A stretch of DNA of 64,000 bases from Gemmatimonadaceae bacterium (GCA_030647905.1 JAUSJA010000034.1:1-64000), one strand, 5' to 3'. Counted from the stretch's first letter, positions 1-9,222 are shown. Notes: a model not told the origin generated them from the sequence alone. Translations and numbers: made by a program.

Positions 1-1
1 C

Positions 2-106
2 CAGCAGACTGCCAAGCCCTTTGACTGGAAATACACGCGGCAGGACCTTGCACGACTCCTCGCCAAGCTTGCGCTTCCCAATGCTCCGTTGGTTCGTTGT
101 GCCTAA
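2..106 (+). CDS. IS630-family transposase, C-terminal end (partial at window edge)
   Basis: Only the last 34 codons are in the window, read in frame from position 2 to a TAA at 104-106. The peptide contains TAKPFDWKYTRQDLARLLAKL, with KPFDWKYTRQDL being a typical tail of IS630-type DDE transposases. The catalytic residues lie outside the window. The element sits directly upstream of a kinase fragment that has lost its start, so its insertion probably removed the 5' part of that gene. Its sequence differs from the two other IS630-type transposases in the window. Family assignment rests on this short tail only. Confidence 0.6.
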   Translation, partial: QQTAKPFDWKYTRQDLARLLAKLALPNAPLVRCA

Positions 107-132
107 GATACGTCATCGAATTTCCGAACTAG

Positions 133-1146
133 ACCACTAAGCTTGCCGATGCGGCGACACGTTCTGAAACTTTCAAGGGTTGGGGTACCCGCCCGTATCA
201 GGCACCTGAGGCGTTCGAGTACGGCCCTAACACTATCGCCATGGACGTGTACGCAGCAGGCGTCATGTTTTTCGAAATGGCCACGCTAACCTGGCCCGTT
301 CAACCAAAGCCGGGTGACAACAGCCCGCTAGCCTGGCGCCACGCGCACTTGTTGACGCCCCCATCGGACCTGCGTGTTGCGCGGCCGGATCTTCCGCAGG
401 AGCTAGTACAGCTCATCTTGCTCATGTTACAGAAGGATCCCGCTCGCCGCCCCCAATTGTGGAGTACCGTGATCGAGCGTCTTAAGAGAAAGTCAGCCTC
501 TGTCGCGGGGCTACCCGATGTGAGTACGCTTGTTCAGAAAGCGACTGCCACGCTCGTGCAGACGACGGCGCAAGAGGCGAAGGACCGAGAGGAGCGGGAG
601 CGCCAAGCCGAACGCCGTGCGTTGCTTGAACAAGCCTTCCGGGAACCCGTCGACGTTCTTCGTACTGTTGTCGACACGTTCAATGAGGCGTCAGAAGTCG
701 GTAAGCTCACGATGACGCAGAGTGGCCCGCTGTCAGCGGAAGTGAAGCCATCTCGCAGCGGTGCGCGCCTTCTGCTCAGTGGCGAGATCATTCCCGACTT
801 GGGTGCGCGGCCCAACGGCGTCTACCGGATCATCGGGATGGCGCGGATCGAGCCGACTCCATCCGCGACGAGCACGGAGCAGTTGTACCGTGCTCGGGAC
901 AGCTTCGGAAGCTTCAACCTCGCGTACCGTGTCTCTCGAGTCACCGAACGATTCGGCAATTGGATGTTATTCCGGTTCGAACACAATCCGCTGACGGGTC
1001 GCACTGGCTACCCTAGGTGGTTCGCACTTGACCTTCACGAGTTCCCTCGCCAGTTACAACTTCTAAACGCTCTTGGTATGTACCAGCACGAGAAGCGAGG
1101 CCTCGACGACGAGTGGTATAAGCTGTTGCTAACCCAACTGCTTTGA
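133..1146 (+). pseudogene. 5'-truncated serine/threonine protein kinase with novel C-terminal domain
   Basis: The open frame after an in-frame TAG (130-132) reads KLADAATR, then GTRPYQAPE, the end of a eukaryotic-like kinase activation segment, then MDVYAAGVMFFEMAT (subdomain IX) and KDPARRP (subdomain XI). The N-lobe, the catalytic HRD loop and any start codon in the conserved part are missing, so this is a remnant. An ATG at 241 gives a 301-residue product, but that starts inside the kinase domain. A charged coiled-coil-like stretch (AKDREERERQAERRALLEQ) and a C-terminal domain of about 170 residues that I do not recognise follow. The IS630 transposase end at 2-106 lies just upstream and is the likely cause of the truncation. 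A defence or signalling role is inference from the context. Confidence 0.7.
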
Positions 1147-1240
1147 TCACAGGCGCGCGGGGCCCTGAATGCAGCTTCGCTCAGGCATACCAACCCAGAA
1201 CGCCCCTTGCGTTCCGCGCGCATGACGCCGACAACTTCCG

Positions 1241-1777
1241 ATGACATTCAAGCTAAACATCCCACCGGCAGAGATAAACGCGTGGGCAGCGCGTTACCGG
1301 AACGACTATGACGATCGCGATGCCGAGCGGATCGGGGCGGCCGCACGTTCAGGACACCATCTGTCACGCGACCAGTTCCTCAGCCTCGCCGAGTGGAAGA
1401 CCAAGCGCACCAAGTCGCGCTGCCGCAAGAATAGTGAGGAGTACGTTCGTCAGGTGACAAGCAGCGCCCTGACGGCTGATGAACCACGGTTCAAGATTCA
1501 GGTTCTCCGCCTGCTCGACGGTGTCGATTGGGCCACGGCCTCGGTGATACTGCATTTCTGCGATAGCGCGGACTGGCCGATCATCGATTTCCGCGCGTTC
1601 TGGAGTCTCGGGCAACCCGCGCCGAATCAGTGCAGCTATTCCATTTGGCAGGCGTATACAACGTACACACGAGACCTAGCACGCGACCTGAAGGTGAGCA
1701 TGCGGACGCTGGACCGAGCTCTGTGGGCCTATTCGAAGGCCAACCAGCCAGCAACGAGCGGCCGGGTACGCAGGTAA
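1241..1777 (+). CDS. hypothetical protein, HhH-GPD-like helical fold suspected
   Basis: This is a 178-residue protein starting at ATG 1241. The central part, LDGVDWATASVILHFCD followed by WPIIDFRAFWSLG, resembles the helix-hairpin-helix segment and conserved aspartate of uncharacterised proteins distantly like HhH-GPD DNA glycosylases. This is pattern memory, not a search result. The N-terminal half is charged and rich in Lys/Arg (KTKRTKSRCRK), compatible with nucleic-acid binding. No signal peptide or membrane segment is visible. It lies 94 bp after the kinase remnant and 36 bp before a short truncated ORF on the same strand. Function is unknown. Confidence 0.6.
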   Translation: MTFKLNIPPAEINAWAARYRNDYDDRDAERIGAAARSGHHLSRDQFLSLAEWKTKRTKSRCRKNSEEYVRQVTSSALTADEPRFKIQVLRLLDGVDWATASVILHFCDSADWPIIDFRAFWSLGQPAPNQCSYSIWQAYTTYTRDLARDLKVSMRTLDRALWAYSKANQPATSGRVRR

Positions 1778-1813
1778 CACAACTGTCCAGGAACACGAGA
1801 GAGCACCTTCGAC

Positions 1814-2020
1814 ATGAACTCTAGCGAACAGGATGAGCACGACAAGCTGAAACGGCTTCTTAACGCTTCAGGCTTTGCCTTTCAGCTTGCCCTAGAAGCC
1901 GCCGTCCGCTCTGCACCAATGGATGATCGATGGCAAATAGGAGCACGCGAGCATCCATGGTCGACCTCTGGCCGAGGGTACACCCTGCAGTGTTCGCGGG
2001 GTCTTGCAGTACTGGCGTGA
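1814..2020 (+). pseudogene. short ORF, likely N-terminal stub of a larger accessory protein
   Basis: This 68-residue ORF starts at ATG 1814. Residues 15-50 (ASGFAFQLALEAAVRS, then WQIGAREHPWST) resemble the N-terminus of longer hypothetical proteins found in accessory islands. The similarity ends near residue 53 and the tail is unrelated, so a frameshift or deletion near 1970 is likely. I could not restore the frame by eye. It may also be a genuine small protein. It lies between the HhH-like gene and the DUF5677-like gene on the same strand. Confidence 0.35.
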
Positions 2021-2077
2021 CGGCGATCAGCTACGGTCCACCGACTCTTCATCCTCCACAGCTCCGCAGCTTCTGAT

Positions 2078-2965
2078 ATGAACGACGATCTGCCGGTATC
2101 GGAGATTCCGCGTGTACCCGTCGATGCCGAGGCGGTGCGTGGCTTCACAAGAGAGCGAGAACATTTTCATGTCGCGTTCAACCTCCTTCGAGAGGTTGTG
2201 CAATGGGCGGTTCTGCTAGGCAGCGCTGTAACCGGGACCGTTCGCGACTGGACGTTAGAGGAGGCGGTGTTCGGCGGTCAATTCGTTCGCCTCTCGAAGC
2301 TCCTGCGTGCATTCCTCGAGCAAGCGAAGGATAATCGCGCCGAGCTCGCGTGGGTAAGCTCGCGCCTAATCACGGAATGCGTCGTAAACGTATCGTACCT
2401 ACTTGCCAATCGATCCGAAGACCTTCTGAAGTCATATTTGCATCAATCGCTGCAACACGAGCGTGATCTTTTGAAGACGATTCGGACGAACATCAAAGGA
2501 CGCAGCGGGCAAGAGCTGCCCATTGAGACGCGGATGATACGCTCAATCGAGCGGACCTTCCGCAACTCGGAGATCCGACTAGATGATCTTCCGGACAAGA
2601 AGGTCCACCACTGGGGTGGAAAGACACTCCGTCAAAAAGCAGAAGCGCTGGGCATGTTGACTGTATACCAGACTGCCATTGCCGGCTCGTCACGAAACGT
2701 TCATGGAAGTTGGTACGATCTACTCCAACATCATCTTGAGGTGGTCCCCCCGGGCCGTTTTCGGCCTCGATTTGAGGAGACACGCGTTCGGCCGCAGCTC
2801 CTCTATGCATTGGCTGTTCTAACGCTCGAAGCGTATGATGGATATATACAGCACCTGGGCACAAGTAAAACGGAAGGTCTACACAAACGGATCGTGGAGC
2901 TCGACGAGCGAGTTCGCCTAGCGAATGATCTGCATGAACAGTTTCTGGTCGAACGCGGCAGCTGA
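2078..2965 (+). CDS. DUF5677-like hypothetical protein
   Basis: This 295-residue, mostly helical soluble protein starts at ATG 2078. The layout resembles the DUF5677 family: RLSKLLRAFLEQ, then SSRLITECVVNVSYLLAN, then a late SSRNVHGSW motif, with helices before and after. DUF5677 proteins are uncharacterised, and the R/S-x-x-HG motif recalls HEPN-type helical bundles, which is inference. No signal peptide or membrane segment is seen. It is followed after about 150 bp by another uncharacterised gene on the same strand, in a region crowded with insertion sequences. A role in phage defence or toxin activity cannot be shown from sequence alone. Confidence 0.55.
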   Translation: MNDDLPVSEIPRVPVDAEAVRGFTREREHFHVAFNLLREVVQWAVLLGSAVTGTVRDWTLEEAVFGGQFVRLSKLLRAFLEQAKDNRAELAWVSSRLITECVVNVSYLLANRSEDLLKSYLHQSLQHERDLLKTIRTNIKGRSGQELPIETRMIRSIERTFRNSEIRLDDLPDKKVHHWGGKTLRQKAEALGMLTVYQTAIAGSSRNVHGSWYDLLQHHLEVVPPGRFRPRFEETRVRPQLLYALAVLTLEAYDGYIQHLGTSKTEGLHKRIVELDERVRLANDLHEQFLVERGS

Positions 2966-3117
2966 GCCCCTAACATGCGTTGGACCAGACTAGGGGATTT
3001 CGGAGCGTAGCCTGCGGCCGCAGGATATGACGCTACCGCTGCTCAACTCGGATGTTAGACAGACTACGGTCGCGTGCGCTACCGAACAGATGTGTGATCA
3101 CTCAATAAGTTAGGTTG

Positions 3118-4548
3118 ATGGATTCCAAAGTGATCGAACGACAGCGCCGGCTCTTCTCCATCGTCGACGAATTCTTTCAGCGGGCGACTGGCGACGACGT
3201 ATCGACGTTTGCAGCACGCGGTGCTTTCGATGAAGTCGTTCGAGAGCGTGCGACGTTCCTCGGTCGCCGAGGATCCTCGGCCTACACTTGGTTTGAGCAA
3301 CAACTTCGTTCTCTGTACTCGGAGACGTGGCGGGACGTGTTTCGTGACGCACGCAACACCGGAGGCATGAAGTTGGTTCTAGGTGGATCGAGTCGATTCT
3401 CGGGCTCGCACTTCGCCTCGGTTCGGAAGATGCTTCTCTACGCCGATTCGATCCTCATCCCAGACCCCTTGCTGCCGTGGCTCGAAACGGAACGGAAAGA
3501 GGAGCGGTTCCGGCATGTCAACCTCTTGGAGCAGTCGTTTTGGTTGTTACATCTCAAACCGCTCGTTGATGTCGATTTGCCGTATCCGGCCGTATTGGTG
3601 TTTCCAAGCTGGGAAAAAGGTCTCGAGGAAAGGGACGCAATCACGCAGGAAGGGCAGTTCGCGCTGACGGCCGCTGTTGTGGGTCATCACCTTGGCTATC
3701 GTTTCGGGCATCTTGATGAGCTCAAGGCCTTCGCGATCGACCACTCCAGCGAATTCCTCGAAGGAGTCGACAAGGCGCGCTTGTTTCTAGCTCCAGGCGC
3801 GGACTCCCCGGAACCCCTGGAGATTGGCATTCGTCGCTACTGGGATCACGTTCGGACGTGGCGGACGGAGGAACACGTTGCATCGTTGAAGCAATTTCCC
3901 GAGTCGGTCCTAGTTCTATACGCGATCATGGAGCGGCTCGGACCACAGTACCATCTTCTCGAGAACGCCGAGGAGCTGGCCGGTCAGCCAATGATGTGCG
4001 TTGAAGCCCACTGGTACTACCACAAACTCATCGCCCAGACCTTCGAGGGTCAGCTCGTGAGCCAGGGCTCGCTGTCGCCCAACACGATCGCCGTGCTGCG
4101 CTCTCTCGACCGGCCTGCACACGAATGGTTGGGAAACGTCCCCATGTCATCCCTCGTCGACATGCGTCGCAATAATGAAAACGAGCAATTTCGTAAGAGA
4201 TTAGCGGCGCACACGGCTGACCTTCACACGGCTGCGTTGGATGACTTAGACCGGGTCGCGGCTGAAGTCGGGCGCGGCATCGCGGGGCTCGTTGCCGATC
4301 ACAAGAATGAGGTACGGCGTATCGCTGACACCTACGGATTGAAACACGTGCAGACGTTAGCTGGCGGTGTGGTGACCGCCGCGGCGCTGTTCGCTCCGGC
4401 CTTAGCTCCTTTCGTCGGCGGGCTGCACGCACCGGTCGCAATTGCAGGGAGGTACGCTCACACGAAGATGCAGGAGCGCCTCGAAAAGGGCCGTGCCGCG
4501 CGATCGTTGACTGGTGTTTTGGCCTTGGCATACGATCAGCGGAACTGA
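3118..4548 (+). CDS. hypothetical protein with C-terminal hydrophobic segment
   Basis: A 476-residue protein that I do not recognise. ATG 3118 is preferred over the TTG one codon earlier. The first 330 residues look soluble and include LLYADSILIPDPLLPWLE, a segment seen in some uncharacterised island proteins. A helical region with LAAHTADLHTAALDDLDRVAAEV comes next. A hydrophobic stretch near residues 415-440 (LAGGVVTAAALFAPALAPF) could insert in a membrane or pack as a helical hairpin. The gene stands alone between a 150-bp gap upstream and a 416-bp gap before the IS110 element. A membrane-acting effector is possible but unproven. Confidence 0.5.
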   Translation: MDSKVIERQRRLFSIVDEFFQRATGDDVSTFAARGAFDEVVRERATFLGRRGSSAYTWFEQQLRSLYSETWRDVFRDARNTGGMKLVLGGSSRFSGSHFASVRKMLLYADSILIPDPLLPWLETERKEERFRHVNLLEQSFWLLHLKPLVDVDLPYPAVLVFPSWEKGLEERDAITQEGQFALTAAVVGHHLGYRFGHLDELKAFAIDHSSEFLEGVDKARLFLAPGADSPEPLEIGIRRYWDHVRTWRTEEHVASLKQFPESVLVLYAIMERLGPQYHLLENAEELAGQPMMCVEAHWYYHKLIAQTFEGQLVSQGSLSPNTIAVLRSLDRPAHEWLGNVPMSSLVDMRRNNENEQFRKRLAAHTADLHTAALDDLDRVAAEVGRGIAGLVADHKNEVRRIADTYGLKHVQTLAGGVVTAAALFAPALAPFVGGLHAPVAIAGRYAHTKMQERLEKGRAARSLTGVLALAYDQRN

Positions 4549-4964
4549 TCTGGCGCCGATCCTGAAATCTCGACCGTGAGCAGCCGGTGACATAGGTAAC
4601 CCGTCACTGTCTCTCCTATGAGGCGTCATCTGTCAAGTCTCCTGGGAAAGACTGATTGGCGAGCAGGATCAATAACACAGCCCATCGCCGTTGGTCAGTG
4701 TTTTTCTCTGAACTGGCATCCACCACTGACTGGCCGCTTCTTCCGAACGTTCCGGGCGTGATCACCCGTGAACAACCTCCTATCCGTATCAGCCGAAGCT
4801 GAACACCCGAACTTTGTGAATCCGCCCAAGGGCGAGTTGAAGCGAGGGAGGGCAGCGGACCCCTTCTAACGAACGGTACGCAGAGCATGACTCTGCAAAC
4901 CCGACAGCAAATGCGGGCCGCTCCCTCCAGTCGGCGAATGGAAGCGCCGTGACACATCAAGTGC
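4549..4964. other. 416-bp gap without a recognisable gene
   Basis: This is the stretch between the 476-residue hypothetical gene and the 3' end of the IS110 transposase. Short ORFs on both strands have no recognisable motif. Part of it must be the non-coding end of the IS110 element, but IS110 elements lack long inverted repeats, so I cannot place the boundary. Confidence 0.5.
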
Positions 4965-6104
4965 TTATGCGCGTAGCATGGCACCCTCCGGAACGAGTCC
5001 TGTATCGAGGTACCGCCAGAAGGCGATCAACAGCTTTCGCGCAAGGGCGACGATCCCGATCTTGCGCACTCGGCTACTGCCCGTGCCGAACTTCTGCTGA
5101 TACCAGCGGGCAAGCGCGCTCGCGGGTTGAAAGCGCAGCCACGCCCACGCCGTGTTGATCGCGAGCGCGCGGACCCAGCGGTTCCCTGCCTTGGAGATCC
5201 CTTGCTCGTGTTGCAGATCGCCGCTCTGGTAGTGCGTGTCGGTGAGTCCCGCGAGGCCGCCGACCTGGCGACGATTGCGGAACTGGCGCCACGCGAAGAA
5301 TTCCATGACGTAGAGCCAGGCGCTGTCGATTCCCACGCCGCGGAGTTGGTTGAGCTGGCGCACCTGGGCAATCGCTGGATCATCGGTGGTCTTGAGCAGC
5401 GCCCGGCGCTCTTTCTTGAGCGCGCGGATTCGCACCGTGTACCAAAGGACCGTCTCCCATTCGCGCGTGAGCCGCGCGCAGAGAAGCGGGGGCAGCGGCG
5501 TCCCGTCCCACAGTCGCGCGCTCACGACATGCGACGGCAGCTCCTGAATCCGCGCGAGCGGCACGCCCTGGCTGGCCAAGAGACCTTTGATCCGGTTCGT
5601 GTGCCGCCCGCGATCGCGCCGCGCGAATAAGAGCTCGCGGTGCACCTGGCGCTGATCCTCTGCCGCGGGCGCCGGTACGTTCACCACACTCCAGACCCTT
5701 TTCTCGCCGCCGGCCGCGCGGATGAGCATCGTCACGAGCTTGCAGGCATCGAGCCGATCCGTCTTCGTCCGGCGGCGGCGCCGATTCACCTCGATGCTCG
5801 AGGAATCGACGATACTGTTCGCAATGCTCCGGCTCACGAGATAGCGATGCAGCCAGAACCCATCACGGCCGGCCTCGTAGCAGCTTCGCACCGGTGCGCC
5901 GGCCGGCAACCCGAAGTGCGCCTTCGCCCGAGCGATCTCCGCCTCGAGCGCCTTGCGGTCGCGCGCCGGCATCGTGCGCACGAGCGGCGCCTGATCGATC
6001 CTGGTGGTCATCGCGAGCTTCCACTCGGCGTTGCCGAGTTCGAACGCGACGTATAACGTAGATGGAACACGTGACTTTTGGGGACGGGTCGCTGCTGGTC
6101 GCAT
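4965..6104 (-). CDS. IS110-family transposase
   Basis: This 379-residue transposase appears intact. The N-terminal DEDD (RuvC-like) domain shows YVAFELGNAEWKLA, CYEAGRDGFWLHR and TKTDRLDACKL. The C-terminal IS116/IS110/IS902 domain shows LRGVGIDSAWLYVMEFFAW, GLAGLTDTHYQSGD and GISKAGNRWVRAL. The first acidic catalytic position, usually Asp, is Glu here (FELG), a variant I associate with a subgroup of this family. The long opposite-strand frames in this interval are shadows. It is flanked by a 416-bp gap and by a degraded oxidoreductase fragment, consistent with repeated insertions in this island. Confidence 0.9.
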   Translation of the reverse strand: MRPAATRPQKSRVPSTLYVAFELGNAEWKLAMTTRIDQAPLVRTMPARDRKALEAEIARAKAHFGLPAGAPVRSCYEAGRDGFWLHRYLVSRSIANSIVDSSSIEVNRRRRRTKTDRLDACKLVTMLIRAAGGEKRVWSVVNVPAPAAEDQRQVHRELLFARRDRGRHTNRIKGLLASQGVPLARIQELPSHVVSARLWDGTPLPPLLCARLTREWETVLWYTVRIRALKKERRALLKTTDDPAIAQVRQLNQLRGVGIDSAWLYVMEFFAWRQFRNRRQVGGLAGLTDTHYQSGDLQHEQGISKAGNRWVRALAINTAWAWLRFQPASALARWYQQKFGTGSSRVRKIGIVALARKLLIAFWRYLDTGLVPEGAMLRA

Positions 6105-6218
6105 GGGCTTCTCCTTACGTGATGGTTTGGAGGAAGCCCGAACGTTGGCGGCCCGTCCGCGTGAACCGCCAGTTCCTACATAAGTTCTAACGTTGCTTGC
6201 ACCAGACGATCTTCAGTA

Positions 6219-6243
6219 GCGGCGGCTTCGCCGCCGCATTTTA
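6219..6243 (+). terminator. possible intrinsic terminator
   Basis: An 8-bp perfect GC stem (GCGGCGGC / GCCGCCGC) with a TTC loop is followed by ATTTTA on the plus strand. It lies in the gap upstream of the IS110 gene and before the oxidoreductase remnant. The short T-rich tail makes it only a moderate candidate. Confidence 0.4.
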
Positions 6244-6293
6244 TTGATTCGCCTGCAGGTGAAGCCCGGCGTTGCCGGCAACAACGAGGGTAA

Positions 6294-6590
6294 ATGAAAC
6301 TGCTTGTGTTTGGCGCGTCGGGTGCCACCGGCCGGTAGGTCATAACGCAAGCGCTCGCCCGTGACTTCGCGGTCACAGCGTTCGTGCGCAATCCCACCAA
6401 GCTCGGGATCGCCCACCCTGAACTCCCGCTCGGCGCAGTCGAGTTCGATCCGATACTCCATGACTGGCAGCCGTCGAGAGTCTCGTCGCATCCAAAGGCG
6501 ATGGAGCGACTTATCCGCGCAAGGGGAAGTAGAATGGCCATTCAGGCGCGATCCGCTCCTGTGATTGCTGATACTTCGGTCGGCGATTAG
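6294..6590 (+). pseudogene. NAD(P)-binding oxidoreductase (NmrA/SDR-like) remnant
   Basis: From ATG 6294 the frame reads MKLLVFGASGATGR, a Rossmann glycine motif, then TAG at 6333-6335. It continues in the same frame as VITQALARDFAVTAFVRNP and TKLGIAHPELPLGAVEFDP, the usual second strand and following region of NAD(P)H-binding family proteins. After about residue 60 the similarity stops and the frame drifts to TAG at 6588-6590. The gene is therefore both interrupted by a nonsense codon and truncated at its 3' side. It lies between the IS110 element and the restriction gene. Confidence 0.7.
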
Positions 6591-6716
6591 CGGCGCTCCC
6601 GGCGACGAGATCGCCGAACGCGACGCACATTACATGCTGGCCTCGCGCTCTGATCCAAGAAGGCCGAGATTTGCTCCTAGTCAAATAGCTAGGATCACAC
6701 TCATTCCCATTTACAT

Positions 6717-8033
6717 GTGACCTTCCATCCCGGCGCGAACGAAATCGAGTGGCTGGCAAGCTTAACGACGCTCGCTGAAGAAATCGGAGAGGAAGTGTTT
6801 GGCTATCCGATTCGTTGGAGAGTCGAGACTGGTTTGCGCCGTCGCCGTAATCGATCTGACGTGGTTATAGAAGACTCCGGGGGAACAATCATCATTACCG
6901 GTGAGGCCAAGCGGCCCGACGATCCGCACGGTCTGACTCCGCTCGACGTGAGTGAAGTAGATGACGCGGTCGGCAAAGCGCAGCATCAAGGATCGCGTTG
7001 GTGCTTTACCACCAATTTTCATCAGATCGCAGTGTTTGATGCTGGGTCTGGTTTGATGGCTAGCCCGTTGTCGCGATTGCAAGGTAATGTGATTCCGTTT
7101 ATCCCATCCTCACTCGCGCAATCAACTGGCTGGTGGGCCGCGTTAAGCGACGATCAGCGTCGCCAGTCTACTGAACTGGGACTCCGACGGCTCTTTGAGC
7201 GTACCAGAATGCTCCGACAGGGTGAGGAAGCCCTGGTTTTGGTCGATGAAGTAGTCGTTGATTTCTTCTCGGAGTTTGCCGCAAAGCTGTTGGATCCTCT
7301 TTGGCGCCACTTTCTGAATGACAACTCAGCTCGCGGAGCAACAATTCGTGAGCGGGCGCTAGTAGCTGGTCTCGACATCGATGACAGACAGGAAGCGAGA
7401 TACCTCGTAGCGCAGGGAATATTCGAAGTGCTCTCCGCTGCATTGTTCTACAGGCTCCTCGCCGACAATTTCGCGGAGCTACGACCGCTTCTTGGAGGGA
7501 CGAGCCCAAGAACCTCCGTCGTGCTTGCTAACACTGTGCACGCTTCTCTTACAGAAGCCGAGGGAATAACGGGGGACTACGAATCCATTCTGCGGTTGTC
7601 GGCGGTTGGGAATTGGGTTCTCCGACACGCCACGGCAGATGCAGTCCGGCATTGGAACGCTCTCCTCGCATTTGTCGACCGCCTCGATCTAGCTAATCTC
7701 TCAAGCGATGTCTTAGGGTCAATCTTCGAGCGTTTGATTTCGCCGGAACGGCGCCGGGAAATGGGACAGCATTATACGCAGCCCCGTCTCGCGCGAAGTA
7801 TGGCGAAATGGGCTGTCACTTCGAGGGACGATATTGTCCTCGATCCTACTTGTGGCGCCGGGACATTCCTCGTGGAGACGTACGGACGTCAGCGAGACCT
7901 CGGGGCGTCTCACGACGAGATTCTAGCTCGCACCTACGGCAACGATCTCGACCCGTTCGCTGTTCACCTCGCAGCCATCAACCTTGCGACTCGCCGATTG
8001 AGGCATGGTAGCAACCACCCGCTAGGTCTCTGA
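6717..8033 (+). pseudogene. restriction nuclease-adenine methyltransferase fusion, N-terminal part, split by IS630
   Basis: The N-terminal nuclease-like domain carries D48 with GEAKRP (E63, K65), a PD-(D/E)XK signature. A helical region follows, then MGQHYTQPRLARSM and VLDPTCGAGTFL, which is SAM-binding motif I of N6-adenine methyltransferases (D376). The genuine sequence ends at the TA at 8023-8024; the last residues and the TGA stop come from the inserted element. Removing bases 8025-9219 and one TA joins this frame exactly to the fragment at 9222-11156, giving an uninterrupted protein of about 1080 residues. Single-chain architecture suggests a type IIG-like restriction-modification enzyme. 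With the insertion in place the catalytic NPPY motif is separated from motif I, so neither part should methylate DNA alone. Confidence 0.85.
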
Positions 8034-9219
8034 CCGCCTGAAGAGTTAGCTAACGCTGATTGACGAAAGGGCACGAGGGCGGTATACTGGGGCATGCCAC
8101 GTCCCCCCTTGTCGTTCCGATTGAAGTCGCACGACGTGAAGGAGTTGGAGCACCTGTTGCACGGCGGTGTACAACAGGTGCGGGTCGTACTCCGCGCGCT
8201 GGCGCTGTTGCAGTTGGACCGCGGGGCCAGCGCGCCCGAGGTCGCACAAACGGTGCAGCTCACGCCGCCAGCGATTCGCAACATCGCCCAGCGCTACCGA
8301 ACCGGCGGCTTGGCGCGCGCGTTGTATGAGCGGCCGCGACCCGGAGCGGCCGAAGTGCTGGCCCCGTCCGACAAACAGCGGCTCATTGCCATGGTCTGTG
8401 CCGACCCACCGGCAGGGGCGGCGCGCTGGACGGTCCGCCTGATCGCGGAGCACGCGGTGAAGCGGAAGGTGGTGCCTCAGGTAGGGCGCGAGACGATCCG
8501 AGTGCTCTTGCAAAGCCACGACTTGAAACCGTGGCGGGAAAAAAATGTGGTGCGTGGCTGAGCTCACTCCGGAGTACATCGCGCGGATGGAAGACGTGCT
8601 GGCGCTCTACGAGAAGCCCTACGACCGGAAGGAACCGGTGGTCTGTTTGGATGAAAAGCCGGTGTCCCTGCATGCGGACGTGCGTCCTGGCCGGCCCGCC
8701 CGTCCGGGCCACGTGGCGAAACGCGACAATGAATACGAGCGCTGCGGCACTGCGAATATCTTCGGCGTGGTGGAACCGAAAGCAGGACGGCATTTCACGT
8801 GCGCGACCGCCAATCGGAAGGCGGCCCAATTCGCCCGGATGATTCGGACCGTTGTGACGGCTTATCCCGCCGCCCGAACCATCCATCTGGTGATGGATAA
8901 CCTCAACACGCACGGCGAAACGTCGCTCACCAACCAGTTCGGCCGGCGTACCGGCCACCGCCTCTGGCGCCGGCTCACGGTGCACTACACCCCGGCGCAT
9001 GGCAGTTGGCTCAATCAAGCAGAGATCGAACTGAGTCTGGTTGCACGGCAATGTCTCGGCACCCGCCGGATGGCGCAGCTCGCGCACCTCCAAGCCGAAA
9101 CCCGCGCGTGGAACACCAGAGCGAACCGCCGAAAGACCTGCATCCGTTGGCGCTTCACCCGAAAAGATGCCCGCACCAAGTTCGGATACACAAAGAAACT
9201 ATCTAGGCGGTCAGAGACC
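8025..9219 (+). mobile_element. complete IS630-family element inserted in the restriction gene
   Basis: The element is 1195 bp. Its ends are perfect 15-bp inverted repeats, GGTCTCTGACCGCCT at 8025-8039 and AGGCGGTCAGAGACC at 9205-9219. Each is flanked by TA (8023-8024 and 9220-9221), the target duplication characteristic of IS630/Tc1-mariner elements. It carries two overlapping transposase frames. Excision with loss of one TA restores the host reading frame exactly, so the insertion is recent relative to host gene decay. Confidence 0.93.
8094..8561 (+). CDS. IS630-family transposase, N-terminal ORF (helix-turn-helix part)
   Basis: This 155-residue ORF encodes the DNA-binding half: VRVVLRALALLQLDRG, APEVAQTVQLTPPAIRNIAQ (first helix-turn-helix) and a second winged-helix region ending KPWREKN. 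It overlaps the catalytic ORF by 17 bp. The expected family reading across the overlap is KPWREK-MWCVAEL. That needs a shift of one base within a run of seven A residues at 8539-8545. This is either a slippage site giving a fusion transposase or a simple indel. Confidence 0.85.
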   Translation: MPRPPLSFRLKSHDVKELEHLLHGGVQQVRVVLRALALLQLDRGASAPEVAQTVQLTPPAIRNIAQRYRTGGLARALYERPRPGAAEVLAPSDKQRLIAMVCADPPAGAARWTVRLIAEHAVKRKVVPQVGRETIRVLLQSHDLKPWREKNVVRG

Positions 9220-9222
9220 TAG
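8545..9222 (+). CDS. IS630-family transposase, catalytic DDE ORF
   Basis: The 225-residue catalytic part contains VVCLDEKPVSLH (first Asp), IHLVMDNLNTH (second Asp) and HGSWLNQAEIELS (Glu), so the DDE triad is present. The frame starts at ATG 8545 directly after a seven-A run and is +1 relative to the upstream ORF. Its TAG stop (9220-9222) is formed by the duplicated target TA plus the first host base, so the stop codon is supplied by the insertion site. Confidence 0.87.
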   Translation: MWCVAELTPEYIARMEDVLALYEKPYDRKEPVVCLDEKPVSLHADVRPGRPARPGHVAKRDNEYERCGTANIFGVVEPKAGRHFTCATANRKAAQFARMIRTVVTAYPAARTIHLVMDNLNTHGETSLTNQFGRRTGHRLWRRLTVHYTPAHGSWLNQAEIELSLVARQCLGTRRMAQLAHLQAETRAWNTRANRRKTCIRWRFTRKDARTKFGYTKKLSRRSET

